A stretch of 64,000 bases of DNA from NCBI RefSeq assembly GCF_036226465.1, contig NZ_CP108476.1, forward strand, positions 3,906,001 to 3,970,000, written 5' to 3'. Below are positions 1 to 10,061 of this stretch, piece by piece; within the stretch, counting starts at the first letter, position 1; each line of letters begins with the position of its first letter. Origin of the DNA: Kitasatospora sp. NBC_01250. GTDB taxonomy: Bacteria > Actinomycetota > Actinomycetes > Streptomycetales > Streptomycetaceae. Below the pieces are notes generated by a model that worked only from the letters and a program-made list of their open reading frames with translations, searched no databases and had not been told where the DNA came from. The position numbers and the translations under genes are program-made.

Positions 1-408
1 GGCCGCCTCGCGCGGCGAGAGCGGGCCGTCCTGGGAGACCACGTCGGCCAGCGAGCGGCCGTCGATCAGCTCCATCACGATCCACGGCCGGCCGTCCTGC
101 TCCAGCACGTCGTGGATGGTGATCACACCGGCGTGCTTGATCCGGGCCGCGGCTCTGGCCTCCTGCTTCATCCGGGACTGGAGGATCGCCAGATCCTCCT
201 CCGGGAGGTGGTCGACGGTCAGCTCCTTGACCGCCACCTCGCGGTCCAGCATCAGGTCCCGAGCGCGCCAGACCGTGCCCATGCCACCGCGGCCGAGCCG
301 CGCCCCCAGTTCGTAGCGCCCGGCCAGCATCCGGCGTGTCGCGGCGGCGGCGATCGGCTCGGCCCGCTCGGAGTCGGTGGCAGCCCCCGCCTGCTCCTGT
401 CCACTCAC
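1..408 (-). CDS. Ser/Thr protein kinase, N-terminal part (cut by window edge)
   Basis: The first 136 codons of a Hanks-type kinase are present; the rest lies left of the window. I chose the GTG at 406-408, preceded by a GGGGAG-rich ribosome site. The glycine loop (LGRGGMGTVW, about residues 38-47) and the ATP-binding lysine in VAVKEL (K61) are visible. A stretch similar to the kinase at 1727-3796 follows (WIVMELIDGRSLADV). The sequence ends before the catalytic loop, so activity cannot be judged, but all N-lobe features are intact. It is the most downstream gene of a three-gene kinase cluster on this strand. The substrate is unknown. Confidence 0.9.
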   Translation of the reverse strand, partial: MSGQEQAGAATDSERAEPIAAAATRRMLAGRYELGARLGRGGMGTVWRARDLMLDREVAVKELTVDHLPEEDLAILQSRMKQEARAAARIKHAGVITIHDVLEQDGRPWIVMELIDGRSLADVVSQDGPLSPREAA

Positions 409-577
409 GGCGACCGCTCCCCCCTCATCATTCGGTGAACCACTCTTCTGAGTCACGGCTCGGACGTCACCGCTCGGACATTGTTCCGGTCCCAGCCTAG
501 GCGTCCATTCCCACGGCGGTCATCGCGACCCGGCCACGTGACCGGGCTGTGATGTGCGGTGTCCCGCCGGTTCGTGC

Positions 578-1708
578 TCATCCGGCGAAGACCACGACGG
601 CCGCGATCCCCAGCACCATCGCCGCCAACACCCCGCCCACCAGCACCACCGGCAGCAGCCGCGAGGGCCGCCGCGCCGCGGCGTGGGCGTGCCGGGCGTG
701 CTCGGGTGCCACCGGCGCCGCCGCCCGCCCACGGCGCGAACGCGGCACCAGCGGCCGGGCCGGGCGCGGCACGGGCAGCACCTGCGCGGGCTCCGCGGCC
801 CGCAGCGGCTCGGGCGCGTGCGCCAGCAGCTCGGCCAGCCAGCGCCCGGTCTCCTCGGCGCTGGGCCGCTCGGCCGGATCGGTGGCCAGCAGCCGGTCCA
901 CCAGCGGAGCGAGCGGACCGCACTCCCCGCTGCCCGACCGCTGCCCGGAGCGCACCGCCGCGAAGAGCGCGGTGGCGGTCGTCTCGGGGAACGGCCCCTG
1001 CCCGGTCAGCACCCGCTGCAGCAGCACCCCCAGCGCCCACAGGTCCGCCTCCGGCCCCGCGGCGGCGCCCTGCCCCAGCAGTTCGGGCGGCCAGCGCTCG
1101 GCCCGGGTGCCGACCAGCCCGGTGCGTGCCTGCGCCCAGCGCCGGTCGTCCGTGCCGGCCAGAGCGCGGGCCAGCGCCTCCTCGGCCGCCGCGCCGGCCT
1201 GGCCGCCGAGCAGCGCCGCGCCGTCCGGGCAGACCACCACCTGGTCGGCCACCACCTGGCCGTGCGCCAGCCCCGCCCGGTGCACCGCGCCCAGCGCGCT
1301 CACCAGATCGGCGGCCAGCTCGGCGGCCCGGTAGGGCTCCAGCGGCCCGTCCTCCAGCAGCTCGGGCAGCCCGACCGCCACCGGCTGCTCACCCACCACC
1401 CAGACCAGGCCGTCCTCCGCGAGCACCTCGAAGACCTGCCGCAACCGCGCGTGCTCGGGCGTCCGGTCGAGGACGGCGCGCACCGCGGCCAGCACCTCGG
1501 CGGGATCCAGCCAGCGGCTGGCCTCGAAGTCCGCGCTGCCGGCGAGCTCGGGCACCAGCACCTCGGGCAGCTCCAACGCCTCCAGCAGCACCGGAGCGCC
1601 GCTGCGCAGATCGGTCGCGAACCGGCGTGGACCGGCCGTCCCGTCCTGCGGCGCGCGGTCGGTCACCTGGTACCGGGCGGCGACCGTCTGACCAGGGCCG
1701 GCTCGCAT
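578..1708 (-). CDS. Membrane-anchored pseudokinase-like protein
   Basis: 376 aa, ATG start behind an AGAGGGGG ribosome site. The protein has an overall kinase-like layout but key residues are gone. There is no glycine-rich loop or VAVK lysine. The catalytic loop reads AHGQVVADQ (about 148-156) where an active kinase has HRDxKxxN, and the DFG site reads LGG (about 167-169). The C-lobe DLWALG motif (222-227) is kept. A basic, Pro/Arg-rich stretch is followed by one C-terminal hydrophobic segment (about 351-374), so it is probably tail-anchored with the domain in the cytoplasm. It lies 18 bp after the kinase at 1727-3796, suggesting co-transcription and a scaffold or regulatory role for its neighbours (inference). 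Confidence 0.85.
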   Translation of the reverse strand: MRAGPGQTVAARYQVTDRAPQDGTAGPRRFATDLRSGAPVLLEALELPEVLVPELAGSADFEASRWLDPAEVLAAVRAVLDRTPEHARLRQVFEVLAEDGLVWVVGEQPVAVGLPELLEDGPLEPYRAAELAADLVSALGAVHRAGLAHGQVVADQVVVCPDGAALLGGQAGAAAEEALARALAGTDDRRWAQARTGLVGTRAERWPPELLGQGAAAGPEADLWALGVLLQRVLTGQGPFPETTATALFAAVRSGQRSGSGECGPLAPLVDRLLATDPAERPSAEETGRWLAELLAHAPEPLRAAEPAQVLPVPRPARPLVPRSRRGRAAAPVAPEHARHAHAAARRPSRLLPVVLVGGVLAAMVLGIAAVVVFAG

Positions 1709-1726
1709 GGGCCGCCCCCTCTCTCG

Positions 1727-3796
1727 TTATGGCGCGGGCGCGAAGGTCTGGAACGCGGTCTCCCGGGCCTGACTGTTCGCGGGGCTGTTCCAGTCGCTGT
1801 CGTTCGCGGTCCAGTAGAGCGCATAACCATGACGGCCGGTGACGAAGCCGCGGTTCAACGAGTGCTGCTTGGTGCCGGAACCGAAGGTCCACTCCCAGTC
1901 GGCGGCGTTGGTCCAGCCGCGGTAGGTGATCGCCGTCAGCTGGAGCTGCTGGTAGTTGCTGAGGGTGGGCGCCACCTCCTTCTCCTCCGACTGCCAGGCG
2001 CCCACGGCGCTGGCGCCCGGCTGGTCGGTCCACTCGATCTGCAGGCGCAGGCCGTTGCCGTCGAACACCTGCCGGTCCGTCTGCGAGGCGCCCGCATCGT
2101 GGTTGAGGCCGTTGGGCAGCTGGACGGAGAAGCCGGAGGGGTCCGTGTAGAGGTAGAAGCCGGCCGGCACGGCGGGGCTCGGCGAACCGCTGGGAGAGCC
2201 GCTGGGTGAACTGCTCGGGGAGCCGCTGGGAGAGCCGCTCGGCGAGGCGCTGCTCGCAGCGGCCGAGGGGGTCGGCGCGGTGGCGGCGGCGGGTGGGCCG
2301 GCCGGGGTGTCCGGGGAGGCCGCCGGCGCGGCGGCGGCACCGGTGGCGGGGGTGCTGCCGGCCGGGGCCGCGCCCGAGGGGGTGCCCGCACCGGCGCCAC
2401 TGGAGGTGTGCGACACGGTGGAGGCCGTGCCGGTGCCGGATCCGCCGGTGCCGGCCGCCGGGGCGGCAGCCGCACCCTTCTTCTCCGTCGACCCGCCCGA
2501 CCCCACCGCCAGCCAGACGCCGCCGGCTATCAGCAGCAGCACCAGCACCACGGCGACCAGCAGCTGCCGTCGCCGCGACCAGCGCGCGGCCACGCCCAGC
2601 GTGCCGCTGCGCGACCAGCCGCCGTCCCCGGCCCCGGCGGCCTTGGGCGCCTCCGCGTCCTCCCCGGCCGGCGGCTGCGGGAGCGGAGCGGGGACGGCGG
2701 CGGCGCTCTCCCCCGCCGGCACCCGGCTGCCCACCCGCACGGTGCTCAGCCCGGGCCGCAGGCCCGGCTTGCGCTGCGTCGGCACGACCGGCTTGCCCGC
2801 AGCGTCGGCCGGTCCGACCTCCGGTGCCGCCTCGGCCTTCTTGGCGGCGTCCTTCTTCCCGGCCCTGCCCTTGCCGGCCGCCGGCGCCTGCGGCGCGGCG
2901 AGGTCGAGCTTGGTCAGCTCCGCGGCCGGCACCGCCGACTGCGTGGTCGACTCGGCCCGCGTGGTCGACTCCGCCACGATCCGCTTGAGCATCGAGCGGG
3001 TGGTCGACGCGTCCAGCCGCTTCTCGGGGTCCTTGTCCAGCAGGCCCTCGATCACCGGGCGCAGCGGCCCGGCGTTGGCCGGCGGCGGCAGCTCCTCGGT
3101 CATCACCGCAGTGAGCGTGGCCAGCGCGGATCCCCGGTCGTAGGGCGGCTTGCCCTCCAGCATCGCGTACAGCGTGCCGCCCAGCGACCACAGGTCGGCC
3201 GGCGGACCGGGCTTCTGCCCGCGGGCCCGCTCCGGCGAGATGTACGACGGCGCGCCGACCAGCATGCCGGTGGAGGTGACCGAGCTGTCGCCCTCCACAC
3301 TGGCGATGCCGAAGTCGGTCAGCACCACCCGGCCGTCCTCGCCGATCAGCACGTTGGACGGCTTGACGTCACGGTGCAGGATGCCCTGGCTGTGCGCTGC
3401 CCCGAGCACGCCGAGCAGTTCGAGCGCGATCTCGGCGGCACGGGCCGGCGTCACCGGACCGTCCTCCTTGACGACCTCCGCGAGCGAGCGGCCGTCGACC
3501 AGCTCCATCACGATCCAGGGCCGATCGTCCTCCTCGACCACGTCGAAGACGGTGACGGCGGCGGTGTGCCGGATCCGCGCGGTGGCCTTGGCCTCCCGCA
3601 GCGTCCGGACGATCAGGCGGTGGCGTTCGTCGTCGTCGACGCCGCCGTGCATCCGCAGTTCCTTCACCGCGACTATCCGGCCCAGCATTTCGTCCTCGGC
3701 GCGCCAGACGGTCCCCATGCCGCCGCTGCCGAGGACCGAGTCGAGCCGATAGCGATCGGCCAGGACGCGTCCGGAAGTGCCCTGCGGCTGGGTCAT
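1727..3796 (-). CDS. PknB-like receptor Ser/Thr protein kinase with extracellular domain
   Basis: 689 aa. The kinase domain (about 15-270) has a complete set of motifs: GSGGMGTVW (23-31), K45, HRDVKPSN (141-148), DFG (161-163) and SPE (187-189). An Ala/Lys-rich juxtamembrane region leads to one membrane helix (about 411-431). Outside the membrane come a Thr/Ser/Gly/Pro linker with SPSGSPSGS-type repeats and a roughly 130-residue C-terminal domain rich in Trp and Tyr. No PASTA repeats are seen, so the ligand is probably not muropeptide. ATG start with a GGGGGAA ribosome site. It is the first gene of the cluster with the pseudokinase and the kinase at 1-408. A similar kinase group next to guaB is known in Streptomyces coelicolor. 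Confidence 0.93.
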   Translation of the reverse strand: MTQPQGTSGRVLADRYRLDSVLGSGGMGTVWRAEDEMLGRIVAVKELRMHGGVDDDERHRLIVRTLREAKATARIRHTAAVTVFDVVEEDDRPWIVMELVDGRSLAEVVKEDGPVTPARAAEIALELLGVLGAAHSQGILHRDVKPSNVLIGEDGRVVLTDFGIASVEGDSSVTSTGMLVGAPSYISPERARGQKPGPPADLWSLGGTLYAMLEGKPPYDRGSALATLTAVMTEELPPPANAGPLRPVIEGLLDKDPEKRLDASTTRSMLKRIVAESTTRAESTTQSAVPAAELTKLDLAAPQAPAAGKGRAGKKDAAKKAEAAPEVGPADAAGKPVVPTQRKPGLRPGLSTVRVGSRVPAGESAAAVPAPLPQPPAGEDAEAPKAAGAGDGGWSRSGTLGVAARWSRRRQLLVAVVLVLLLIAGGVWLAVGSGGSTEKKGAAAAPAAGTGGSGTGTASTVSHTSSGAGAGTPSGAAPAGSTPATGAAAAPAASPDTPAGPPAAATAPTPSAAASSASPSGSPSGSPSSSPSGSPSGSPSPAVPAGFYLYTDPSGFSVQLPNGLNHDAGASQTDRQVFDGNGLRLQIEWTDQPGASAVGAWQSEEKEVAPTLSNYQQLQLTAITYRGWTNAADWEWTFGSGTKQHSLNRGFVTGRHGYALYWTANDSDWNSPANSQARETAFQTFAPAP

Positions 3797-4017
3797 TCGG
3801 GCGTTCCCCCATGTGCTGCTGCCGGTCAGGTGACGGACCGTCGGGTCGCTGCGCGCACCGGTGTGACGGCCAAGCCTCCATCATCCCCTGTGCCCCTGAC
3901 TACTGTTCACTCGACCCCTGGAATGGTCAGCGGCTGACTGGAATCAGGTGTCACCCGACGTGAAGCCGCTGCTAGCGTTCGCCCCCGTCGTATCCGCTCC
4001 ACTCCTGGGGAAGCTCC

Positions 4018-4554
4018 ATGACCGCACCCGAGCCACCGCTGCCCCAGCCGTCCCACCAGCCTCACCAGCCGCACCCGTTCGCCGCACAGCCACCCGCCTT
4101 CGACCGGTCGGCGCCCTACGGATACGCACGGCTCGCCGAGCCGCCCGGGCCTGGCCGACTCGGCGCCAGCGCCGCAGCCGGGCTCACCGCCACGGTCGCG
4201 GGCGCGCTGGCCTACGGCTTCGTCATGAAGGCGGCCGACGGGCAGCGGAGCTGGTTCGCCCTCGCGCTCGCCCTGGTGATCGCCCTCGCCCTGGGCCGCT
4301 TCGGCGGCCGGCACCCGGCGCTGCCGCTGCTGGGGGCGCTGCTCCCGCTGCTCGGGGTCCTCCTCGGCCAGCTCTTCTTCATCTACCTGGTGCTCCACCA
4401 GCAGTACGGGCTGGGCCCGGCCGACGTGTTCGGCTCGGACCTCGGCGACACCCTGTCCGGCTGGCGCAGCCTGCTGGACGCCGAGGACCTGCTCGTCTAC
4501 GGCGTCGCCGCCGTCGAGGGCCACCTGCTCACCCGGCGGTTCGGCCGGCGCTGA
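4018..4554 (+). CDS. Small integral membrane protein, function unknown
   Basis: 178 aa; ATG start with TGGGGAAG upstream. The N-terminus (about 1-45) is Pro/His-rich and probably cytoplasmic. It is followed by three hydrophobic segments at about 50-70, 79-94 and 101-126, then a soluble C-terminal tail. I recognise no catalytic motif. It is transcribed divergently from the kinase genes across a 221-bp gap and ends in a perfect hairpin shared with the convergent guaB3 gene. The Pro-rich head followed by a membrane domain is common among streptomycete hypothetical proteins; nothing points to transport or enzyme activity. Confidence 0.8.
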   Translation: MTAPEPPLPQPSHQPHQPHPFAAQPPAFDRSAPYGYARLAEPPGPGRLGASAAAGLTATVAGALAYGFVMKAADGQRSWFALALALVIALALGRFGGRHPALPLLGALLPLLGVLLGQLFFIYLVLHQQYGLGPADVFGSDLGDTLSGWRSLLDAEDLLVYGVAAVEGHLLTRRFGRR

Positions 4555-4569
4555 CCGGGCGGGAACGCG

Positions 4570-4604
4570 ACGGCGGGGCCGGGCGAACCGCCCGGCCCCG
4601 CCGT
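4570..4604. terminator. Bidirectional hairpin terminator between convergent genes
   Basis: A perfect 15-bp GC-rich inverted repeat (arms 4570-4584 and 4590-4604, 5-nt loop) lies exactly between the stop of the membrane protein (4554) and the stop of guaB3 (4615). There is no U-tract, as is usual in streptomycetes. Confidence 0.8.
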
Positions 4605-4614
4605 CGACCTGCCG

Positions 4615-5730
4615 TCAGCGGTGGCTGACCGTCACCTCGACCCGCTGGAACTCCTTGAGCTCCGAGTACCCGGTGGTGGCCATCGCCCGGCGCAGCGCGC
4701 CGAACAGGTTCATGGTGCCGTCGGGGGTGTGCGAGGGACCGGTGAGGATCTCCTCGGTGCTGCCGACGGTGCCCAGGTCCACCCGCTTGCCGCGCGGCAG
4801 CTCCTCGTGCACCGCCTCCATGCCCCAGTGGAAGCCCTTGCCCGGCGCGTCGGTGGCGCGGGCCAGCGCGGCACCGATCATCACCGCGTCCGCACCGCAG
4901 GCCACGGCCTTGGCGATGTCGCCGCTGTAGCCGACGCCGCCGTCCGCGATCACGTGCACGTAGCGGCCACCGGACTCGTCCATGTAGTCGCGGCGCGCGG
5001 CGGCCACGTCCGCGACGGCGGTGGCCATCGGGACCTGGATGCCCAGCACGTTGCGGGTGGTGTGCGCGGCACCGCCGCCGAAGCCGACCAGCACGCCGGC
5101 CGCGCCGGTGCGCATCAGGTGCAGCGCGGCGGTGTAGGTGGCGCAGCCGCCCACGATCACCGGGACGTCCAGCTCGTAGATGAACTGCTTGAGGTTCAGC
5201 GGCTCGGCCGCGCCCGAGACGTGCTCGGCGGAGACCGTGGTGCCGCGGATCACGAAGACGTCCACGCCCGCGTCCACGACCGCCTTGGAGAACTCGGCGG
5301 TGCGCTGCGGCGAGAGCGCGGCGGCGGTCACCACGCCGGACTCGCGCACCTCGCGGATCCGCTTGCCGATCAGCTCGGCCTGGATCGGCGCGGCGTAGAT
5401 CTCCTGCAGGCGCCGGGTGGCGGCGGCCTCGTCGCCGATGGCGGCGATCTCGTCCAGCAGCGGCTGCGGGTCCTCGTAGCGGGTCCACAGGCCTTCGAGG
5501 TTCAGCACCCCGAGGCCGCCCAGCCGGCCGATCGCGATGGCCTGCGCGGGCGAGACCACGCTGTCCATCGGGGCCGCCAGGAAGGGCAGCTCGAAGCGGT
5601 AGGCGTCGATCTGCCAGGCGATCGAGACCTCCTTCGGGTCCCGGGTCCGGCGGCTGGGGACGACGGCGATGTCGTCGAAGGAGTACGCCCGCCGGCCGCG
5701 CTTGCCTCGCCCGATCTCGATCTCAGTCAC
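4615..5730 (-). CDS. guaB3: IMP dehydrogenase-family paralogue, GuaB3 type, lacking CBS domains
   Basis: 371 aa TIM-barrel protein of the IMPDH/GMP reductase family. The start is GTG 5728-5730, preceded by AGAGAGG; an upstream in-frame extension is poorly supported. There is no CBS pair, so it is about 130 aa shorter than GuaB. Where GuaB has the catalytic GSICTTR loop (Cys311), this protein reads AAHTTR with His at position 223, so the nucleophile that forms the thioimidate intermediate is absent at this position. The phosphate-binding region (ADGGVGYSGDIAKA) is kept. The gene lies downstream of guaB in a conserved actinobacterial order. A purine-nucleotide role is likely but the reaction is not established from sequence. 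Confidence 0.9.
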   Translation of the reverse strand: MTEIEIGRGKRGRRAYSFDDIAVVPSRRTRDPKEVSIAWQIDAYRFELPFLAAPMDSVVSPAQAIAIGRLGGLGVLNLEGLWTRYEDPQPLLDEIAAIGDEAAATRRLQEIYAAPIQAELIGKRIREVRESGVVTAAALSPQRTAEFSKAVVDAGVDVFVIRGTTVSAEHVSGAAEPLNLKQFIYELDVPVIVGGCATYTAALHLMRTGAAGVLVGFGGGAAHTTRNVLGIQVPMATAVADVAAARRDYMDESGGRYVHVIADGGVGYSGDIAKAVACGADAVMIGAALARATDAPGKGFHWGMEAVHEELPRGKRVDLGTVGSTEEILTGPSHTPDGTMNLFGALRRAMATTGYSELKEFQRVEVTVSHR

Positions 5731-5801
5731 TTCGAGCCTCTCTGCTGCTTGCTGCTCACGATCGTCCCCCAGTATCCCGGACGCCCGGCCCAGCACGCAC
5801 A

Positions 5802-5834
5802 AAGGCCCGCCACCCGGGCCGGGTGGCGGGCCTT
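5802..5834 (-). terminator. Hairpin terminator after guaB
   Basis: A perfect 14-bp stem (5802-5815 with 5821-5834, 5-nt loop) begins 8 bp past the guaB stop codon and before the guaB3 start. It should limit read-through from guaB to guaB3. Confidence 0.75.
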
Positions 5835-5842
5835 CGCCACGG

Positions 5843-7668
<1,826 letters not shown>

Positions 7669-8340
7669 CTAGGCGGACTCCTCCGCGAGCGCCCGCAGCC
7701 GGCTGAGCGCCCGGTGCTGGGCGACCCGGACCGCGCCGGGCGACATCCCCAGCATCTCGCCGGTCTCCTCCGCCGAGAGCCCGGCCGCGATCCGCAACAG
7801 CACCAGCTCACGCTGACGGGCCGGCAGGTTGGAGAGCAGCTCGCGCATCCAGGCCGCGTCGCTGCTGAGCAGCGCCCGCTCCTCGGGGCCCAGCGCCTCG
7901 TCCGGCACCTCGGGCAGGTCGTCCGGCGGGATCACCGTCGAGCCGGGTCCGCGCATCGCGGCCCGCTGCAGGTCGGCGATCTTGTGCGCGGCGATGCTGT
8001 AGACGAAGGCCTCGAAGGGGCGCCCCTCGTCCCGGTAGCGCGGCAGCGCGCAGAGCACCGCGACGCAGACCTCCTGCGCCACGTCGTCCACGTGGTGCCG
8101 GGCGCCGCCGGGCAGCCGCACCAGCCGGCCGCGGCAGTACCGCAGCACCAGCGGATGGACGTATGCCAACAAGGCGTCGGTGGCCGGTCCTTCGCCGCGG
8201 ACCGCGGCCGAGACCAGCTCGGCCACCAGCGGCGATGTGCCGGTGTTCGACGACGACCTGCGGCCGCGGGCCCCGGAGTTGCCGGGGACGGCAGCGGCCG
8301 GTGCTTCCTCGCCGGAGTCGGTGGCCTCGTCGTCGCGCAT
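7669..8340 (-). CDS. shbA: ECF-type RNA polymerase sigma factor (ShbA / SigD-like)
   Basis: 223 aa from the ATG at 8338-8340. A longer in-frame reading from the GTG at 8449-8451 would add 37 residues and cannot be excluded, because neither start has a strong ribosome site. Region 2 shows [30 protein letters not shown]. Region 4 shows [28 protein letters not shown] and the helix [13 protein letters not shown]. The sequence closely resembles Mycobacterium tuberculosis SigD, which also sits between whiB3 and guaB2. From memory, the streptomycete gene at this position encodes sigma-ShbA, which drives hrdB. No anti-sigma gene is adjacent. Confidence 0.9.
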   Translation of the reverse strand: MRDDEATDSGEEAPAAAVPGNSGARGRRSSSNTGTSPLVAELVSAAVRGEGPATDALLAYVHPLVLRYCRGRLVRLPGGARHHVDDVAQEVCVAVLCALPRYRDEGRPFEAFVYSIAAHKIADLQRAAMRGPGSTVIPPDDLPEVPDEALGPEERALLSSDAAWMRELLSNLPARQRELVLLRIAAGLSAEETGEMLGMSPGAVRVAQHRALSRLRALAEESA

Positions 8341-8509
8341 CGGTCCATGGTGCCTGGTCACATCGGAAAACCTCGCACCGCGTCCGGACTTGTGCACCGG
8401 AACGTTATCCGCCACCGAGCCACCCCCGCTCCCACCGTCGCCGTGCTCCACCCCTCCATGGTGCAGCCTGACGGGCCGAAGGTCCTATGCCGCGCCCGAG
8501 GAAAAGCGG

Positions 8510-8548
8510 CCGCGCCCCTCCCTCCGTCCAGGGGAGGAAGGGGCGCGG
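8510..8548 (-). terminator. Hairpin terminator after bldM
   Basis: A 16-bp stem with one mismatch (8510-8525 with 8533-8548, 7-nt loop) starts 18 bp past the bldM stop. In the minus-strand direction it is followed by a short T-run. Confidence 0.7.
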
Positions 8549-8565
8549 CAGGGGCCGGTGGACCT

Positions 8566-9177
8566 TCAGCGGACCAGGCCCCAGCGGAAGCCGAGCGCCA
8601 CCGCGTGGGCGCGGTCCGAGGCGCCGAGCTTCTTGAACAGGCGCCGGGCGTGCGTCTTCACGGTGTCCTCGGAGAGGAAGAGCTCACGGCCGATCTCAGC
8701 GTTGCTGCGCCCGTGACTCATGCCTTCGAGCACCTGGATCTCACGCGCCGTCAGGGTGGGGGCCGCCCCCATGTCCGGGCTGCGCAGCCGGCGCGGCGCC
8801 AGCCGCCAGGTCGGATCGGCCAGCGCCTGGGTCACGGTGGCCCGCAGCTCGGCCCGCGAGGCGTCCTTGTGCAGGTAGCCGCGTGCCCCGGCGGCCACCG
8901 CGAGCGCGACGCCGTCGAGGTCCTCGGCGACCGTGAGCATGATGATCCGGGCCCCCGGGTCCGCGGACAGCAACCGCCGCACGGTCTCCACCCCGCCCAG
9001 TCCGGGCATCCGGACATCCATCAGGACGAGGTCGGAGCGGTCGGCCACCCAGCGGCGGAGGACCTCCTCACCGTTCGTCGCCGTTGTCACCCGGTCGACA
9101 CCCGGCACGGTCGCCACCGCGCGGCGCAGCGCCTCCCGGGCAAGCGGTGAATCGTCGCAAACGAGAACGGAAGTCAT
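8566..9177 (-). CDS. bldM: Response-regulator-type developmental transcription factor BldM
   Basis: 203 aa from ATG 9175-9177, with GGAGGACGG upstream; the longer in-frame reading is not needed. The receiver domain (about 1-120) contains D8/D9, D54, T82 and K104. The LuxR/NarL HTH (about 141-203) contains TAREIQVLEGMSHGRSNAEI and the recognition region SEDTVKTHARRLFKKLGA. The N-terminus MTSVLVCDDSPLAREALRRA matches my memory of Streptomyces BldM. BldM is an orphan regulator needed for aerial hyphae; in S. coelicolor D54 phosphorylation is not required. It is divergent from whiD, and a sigma-BldN-type promoter lies at 9242-9269. Confidence 0.97.
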   Translation of the reverse strand: MTSVLVCDDSPLAREALRRAVATVPGVDRVTTATNGEEVLRRWVADRSDLVLMDVRMPGLGGVETVRRLLSADPGARIIMLTVAEDLDGVALAVAAGARGYLHKDASRAELRATVTQALADPTWRLAPRRLRSPDMGAAPTLTAREIQVLEGMSHGRSNAEIGRELFLSEDTVKTHARRLFKKLGASDRAHAVALGFRWGLVR

Positions 9178-9241
9178 GACCGTCCTCCGCTGATCCGCGT
9201 CACGTTGAGCCTCCTGGCTGGTACGAACACTCTCCGCACTT

Positions 9242-9269
9242 CCAACGACCGTCACTCGAATGAGTTACG
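9242..9269 (-). promoter_or_regulatory. Predicted sigma-BldN promoter of bldM
   Basis: Read on the minus strand, CGTAAC (9264-9269) is followed after 16 nt by CGTTGG (9242-9247). This matches the known sigma-BldN consensus (-35 CGTAAC, -10 CGTTGA/C) that drives bldM in S. coelicolor. The predicted start site is about 60 nt upstream of the bldM ATG. Confidence 0.8.
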
Positions 9270-9526
9270 GCCTTCAGGGCCATCTCCACCACTGTACGTG
9301 GCCAACCCATTACGGATCAGCCGCATCGCGGGGCAAACGCCGCTCTTTTGTGCTCGGCACCCACAGCCGGCGCGCGCCGCGCACGCCGGAGTACGGCCTG
9401 GCGGCAGCCCGGGCCGGGCGGCGCCGACACACCGGTCCACCCGATTGCCACAGTGGACGCGACCGCTTTTCGGCGCCCTTCGTCCGTTTTTATGGCTTTT
9501 GTACGATCATTGACTGTTGTGTAGCT

Positions 9527-9548
9527 CTGTGGGTGACTTGTCCCACAG
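9527..9548. promoter_or_regulatory. Dyad operator candidate upstream of whiD
   Basis: CTGTGGG (9527-9533) and CCCACAG (9542-9548) form a perfect 7-bp inverted repeat around an 8-nt spacer, about 90 bp before the whiD ATG. It could be a regulator site or a leader hairpin. Confidence 0.45.
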
Positions 9549-9635
9549 CTTGCCGTAAGTCATATTTCCAGGTGTCCATCCCGGCGCCTCGAAGCCTCGC
9601 CGAACGGCTGTCGGACGACTCGAAGGGAACGAGCC

Positions 9636-9950
9636 ATGGCCGATTTCTCCCGACTCCCCGGTCCGAACGCGGATCTGTGGGACTGGCAGCTCTCCGCCGC
9701 CTGCCGCGGCGTGGACAGTTCGCTCTTCTTCCACCCCGAGGGCGAACGCGGAGCGGCGCGCAGTTCGCGCGAGCAGAGCGCCAAGGAGGTCTGCATGCGC
9801 TGCCCCGTCCGGACCGAGTGCGCGGCACACGCGCTGGCCGTCCGGGAGCCTTACGGCGTCTGGGGCGGCCTGACCGAGGACGAACGCGAGGAACTCCAGG
9901 GACGCGCGCGCAACCGGCTGGTCGAGGTGCCCATGGCCGCCCCCCAGTAA
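9636..9950 (+). CDS. whiD: WhiB-family iron-sulfur transcription factor WhiD
   Basis: 104 aa. The four [4Fe-4S]-binding cysteines are C23, C53, C56 and C62 (Cys-x29-Cys-x2-Cys-x5-Cys), followed by the GVWGG turn (74-78) and a basic C-terminal region (RARNRL). The N-terminus MADFSRLPGPNADLWDWQL and the pairing with bldM match Streptomyces WhiD, which is required for spore maturation; M. tuberculosis WhiB3 is the positional equivalent. WhiB-like proteins act by binding region 4 of the principal sigma factor. ATG start with GAAGGGA upstream. The final residues after RNRLV are the least conserved part. Confidence 0.97.
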   Translation: MADFSRLPGPNADLWDWQLSAACRGVDSSLFFHPEGERGAARSSREQSAKEVCMRCPVRTECAAHALAVREPYGVWGGLTEDEREELQGRARNRLVEVPMAAPQ

Positions 9951-10061
9951 CGGCCGATCACCGGCCTCCGACCGGAGGAAACGTTTCTTCTTTCACCGTT
10001 CTGCTCACCCGGCCCCGGCCTTCGGAGGTCCGCACCCGCCGGCCCGGCCCTCGGCATCCCT

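Larger units (their letters stand above)
9178..9635. promoter_or_regulatory. bldM-whiD divergent intergenic region (458 bp)
   Basis: This non-coding region serves two developmental genes. It is AT-richer than its surroundings on the whiD side (about 9480-9570). It contains the bldM promoter (9242-9269) and a dyad (9527-9548) described separately. I found no TAAA/GCCGATAA pair typical of sigma-WhiG promoters. The whiD ribosome site is GAAGGGAACGAG. Confidence 0.7.
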
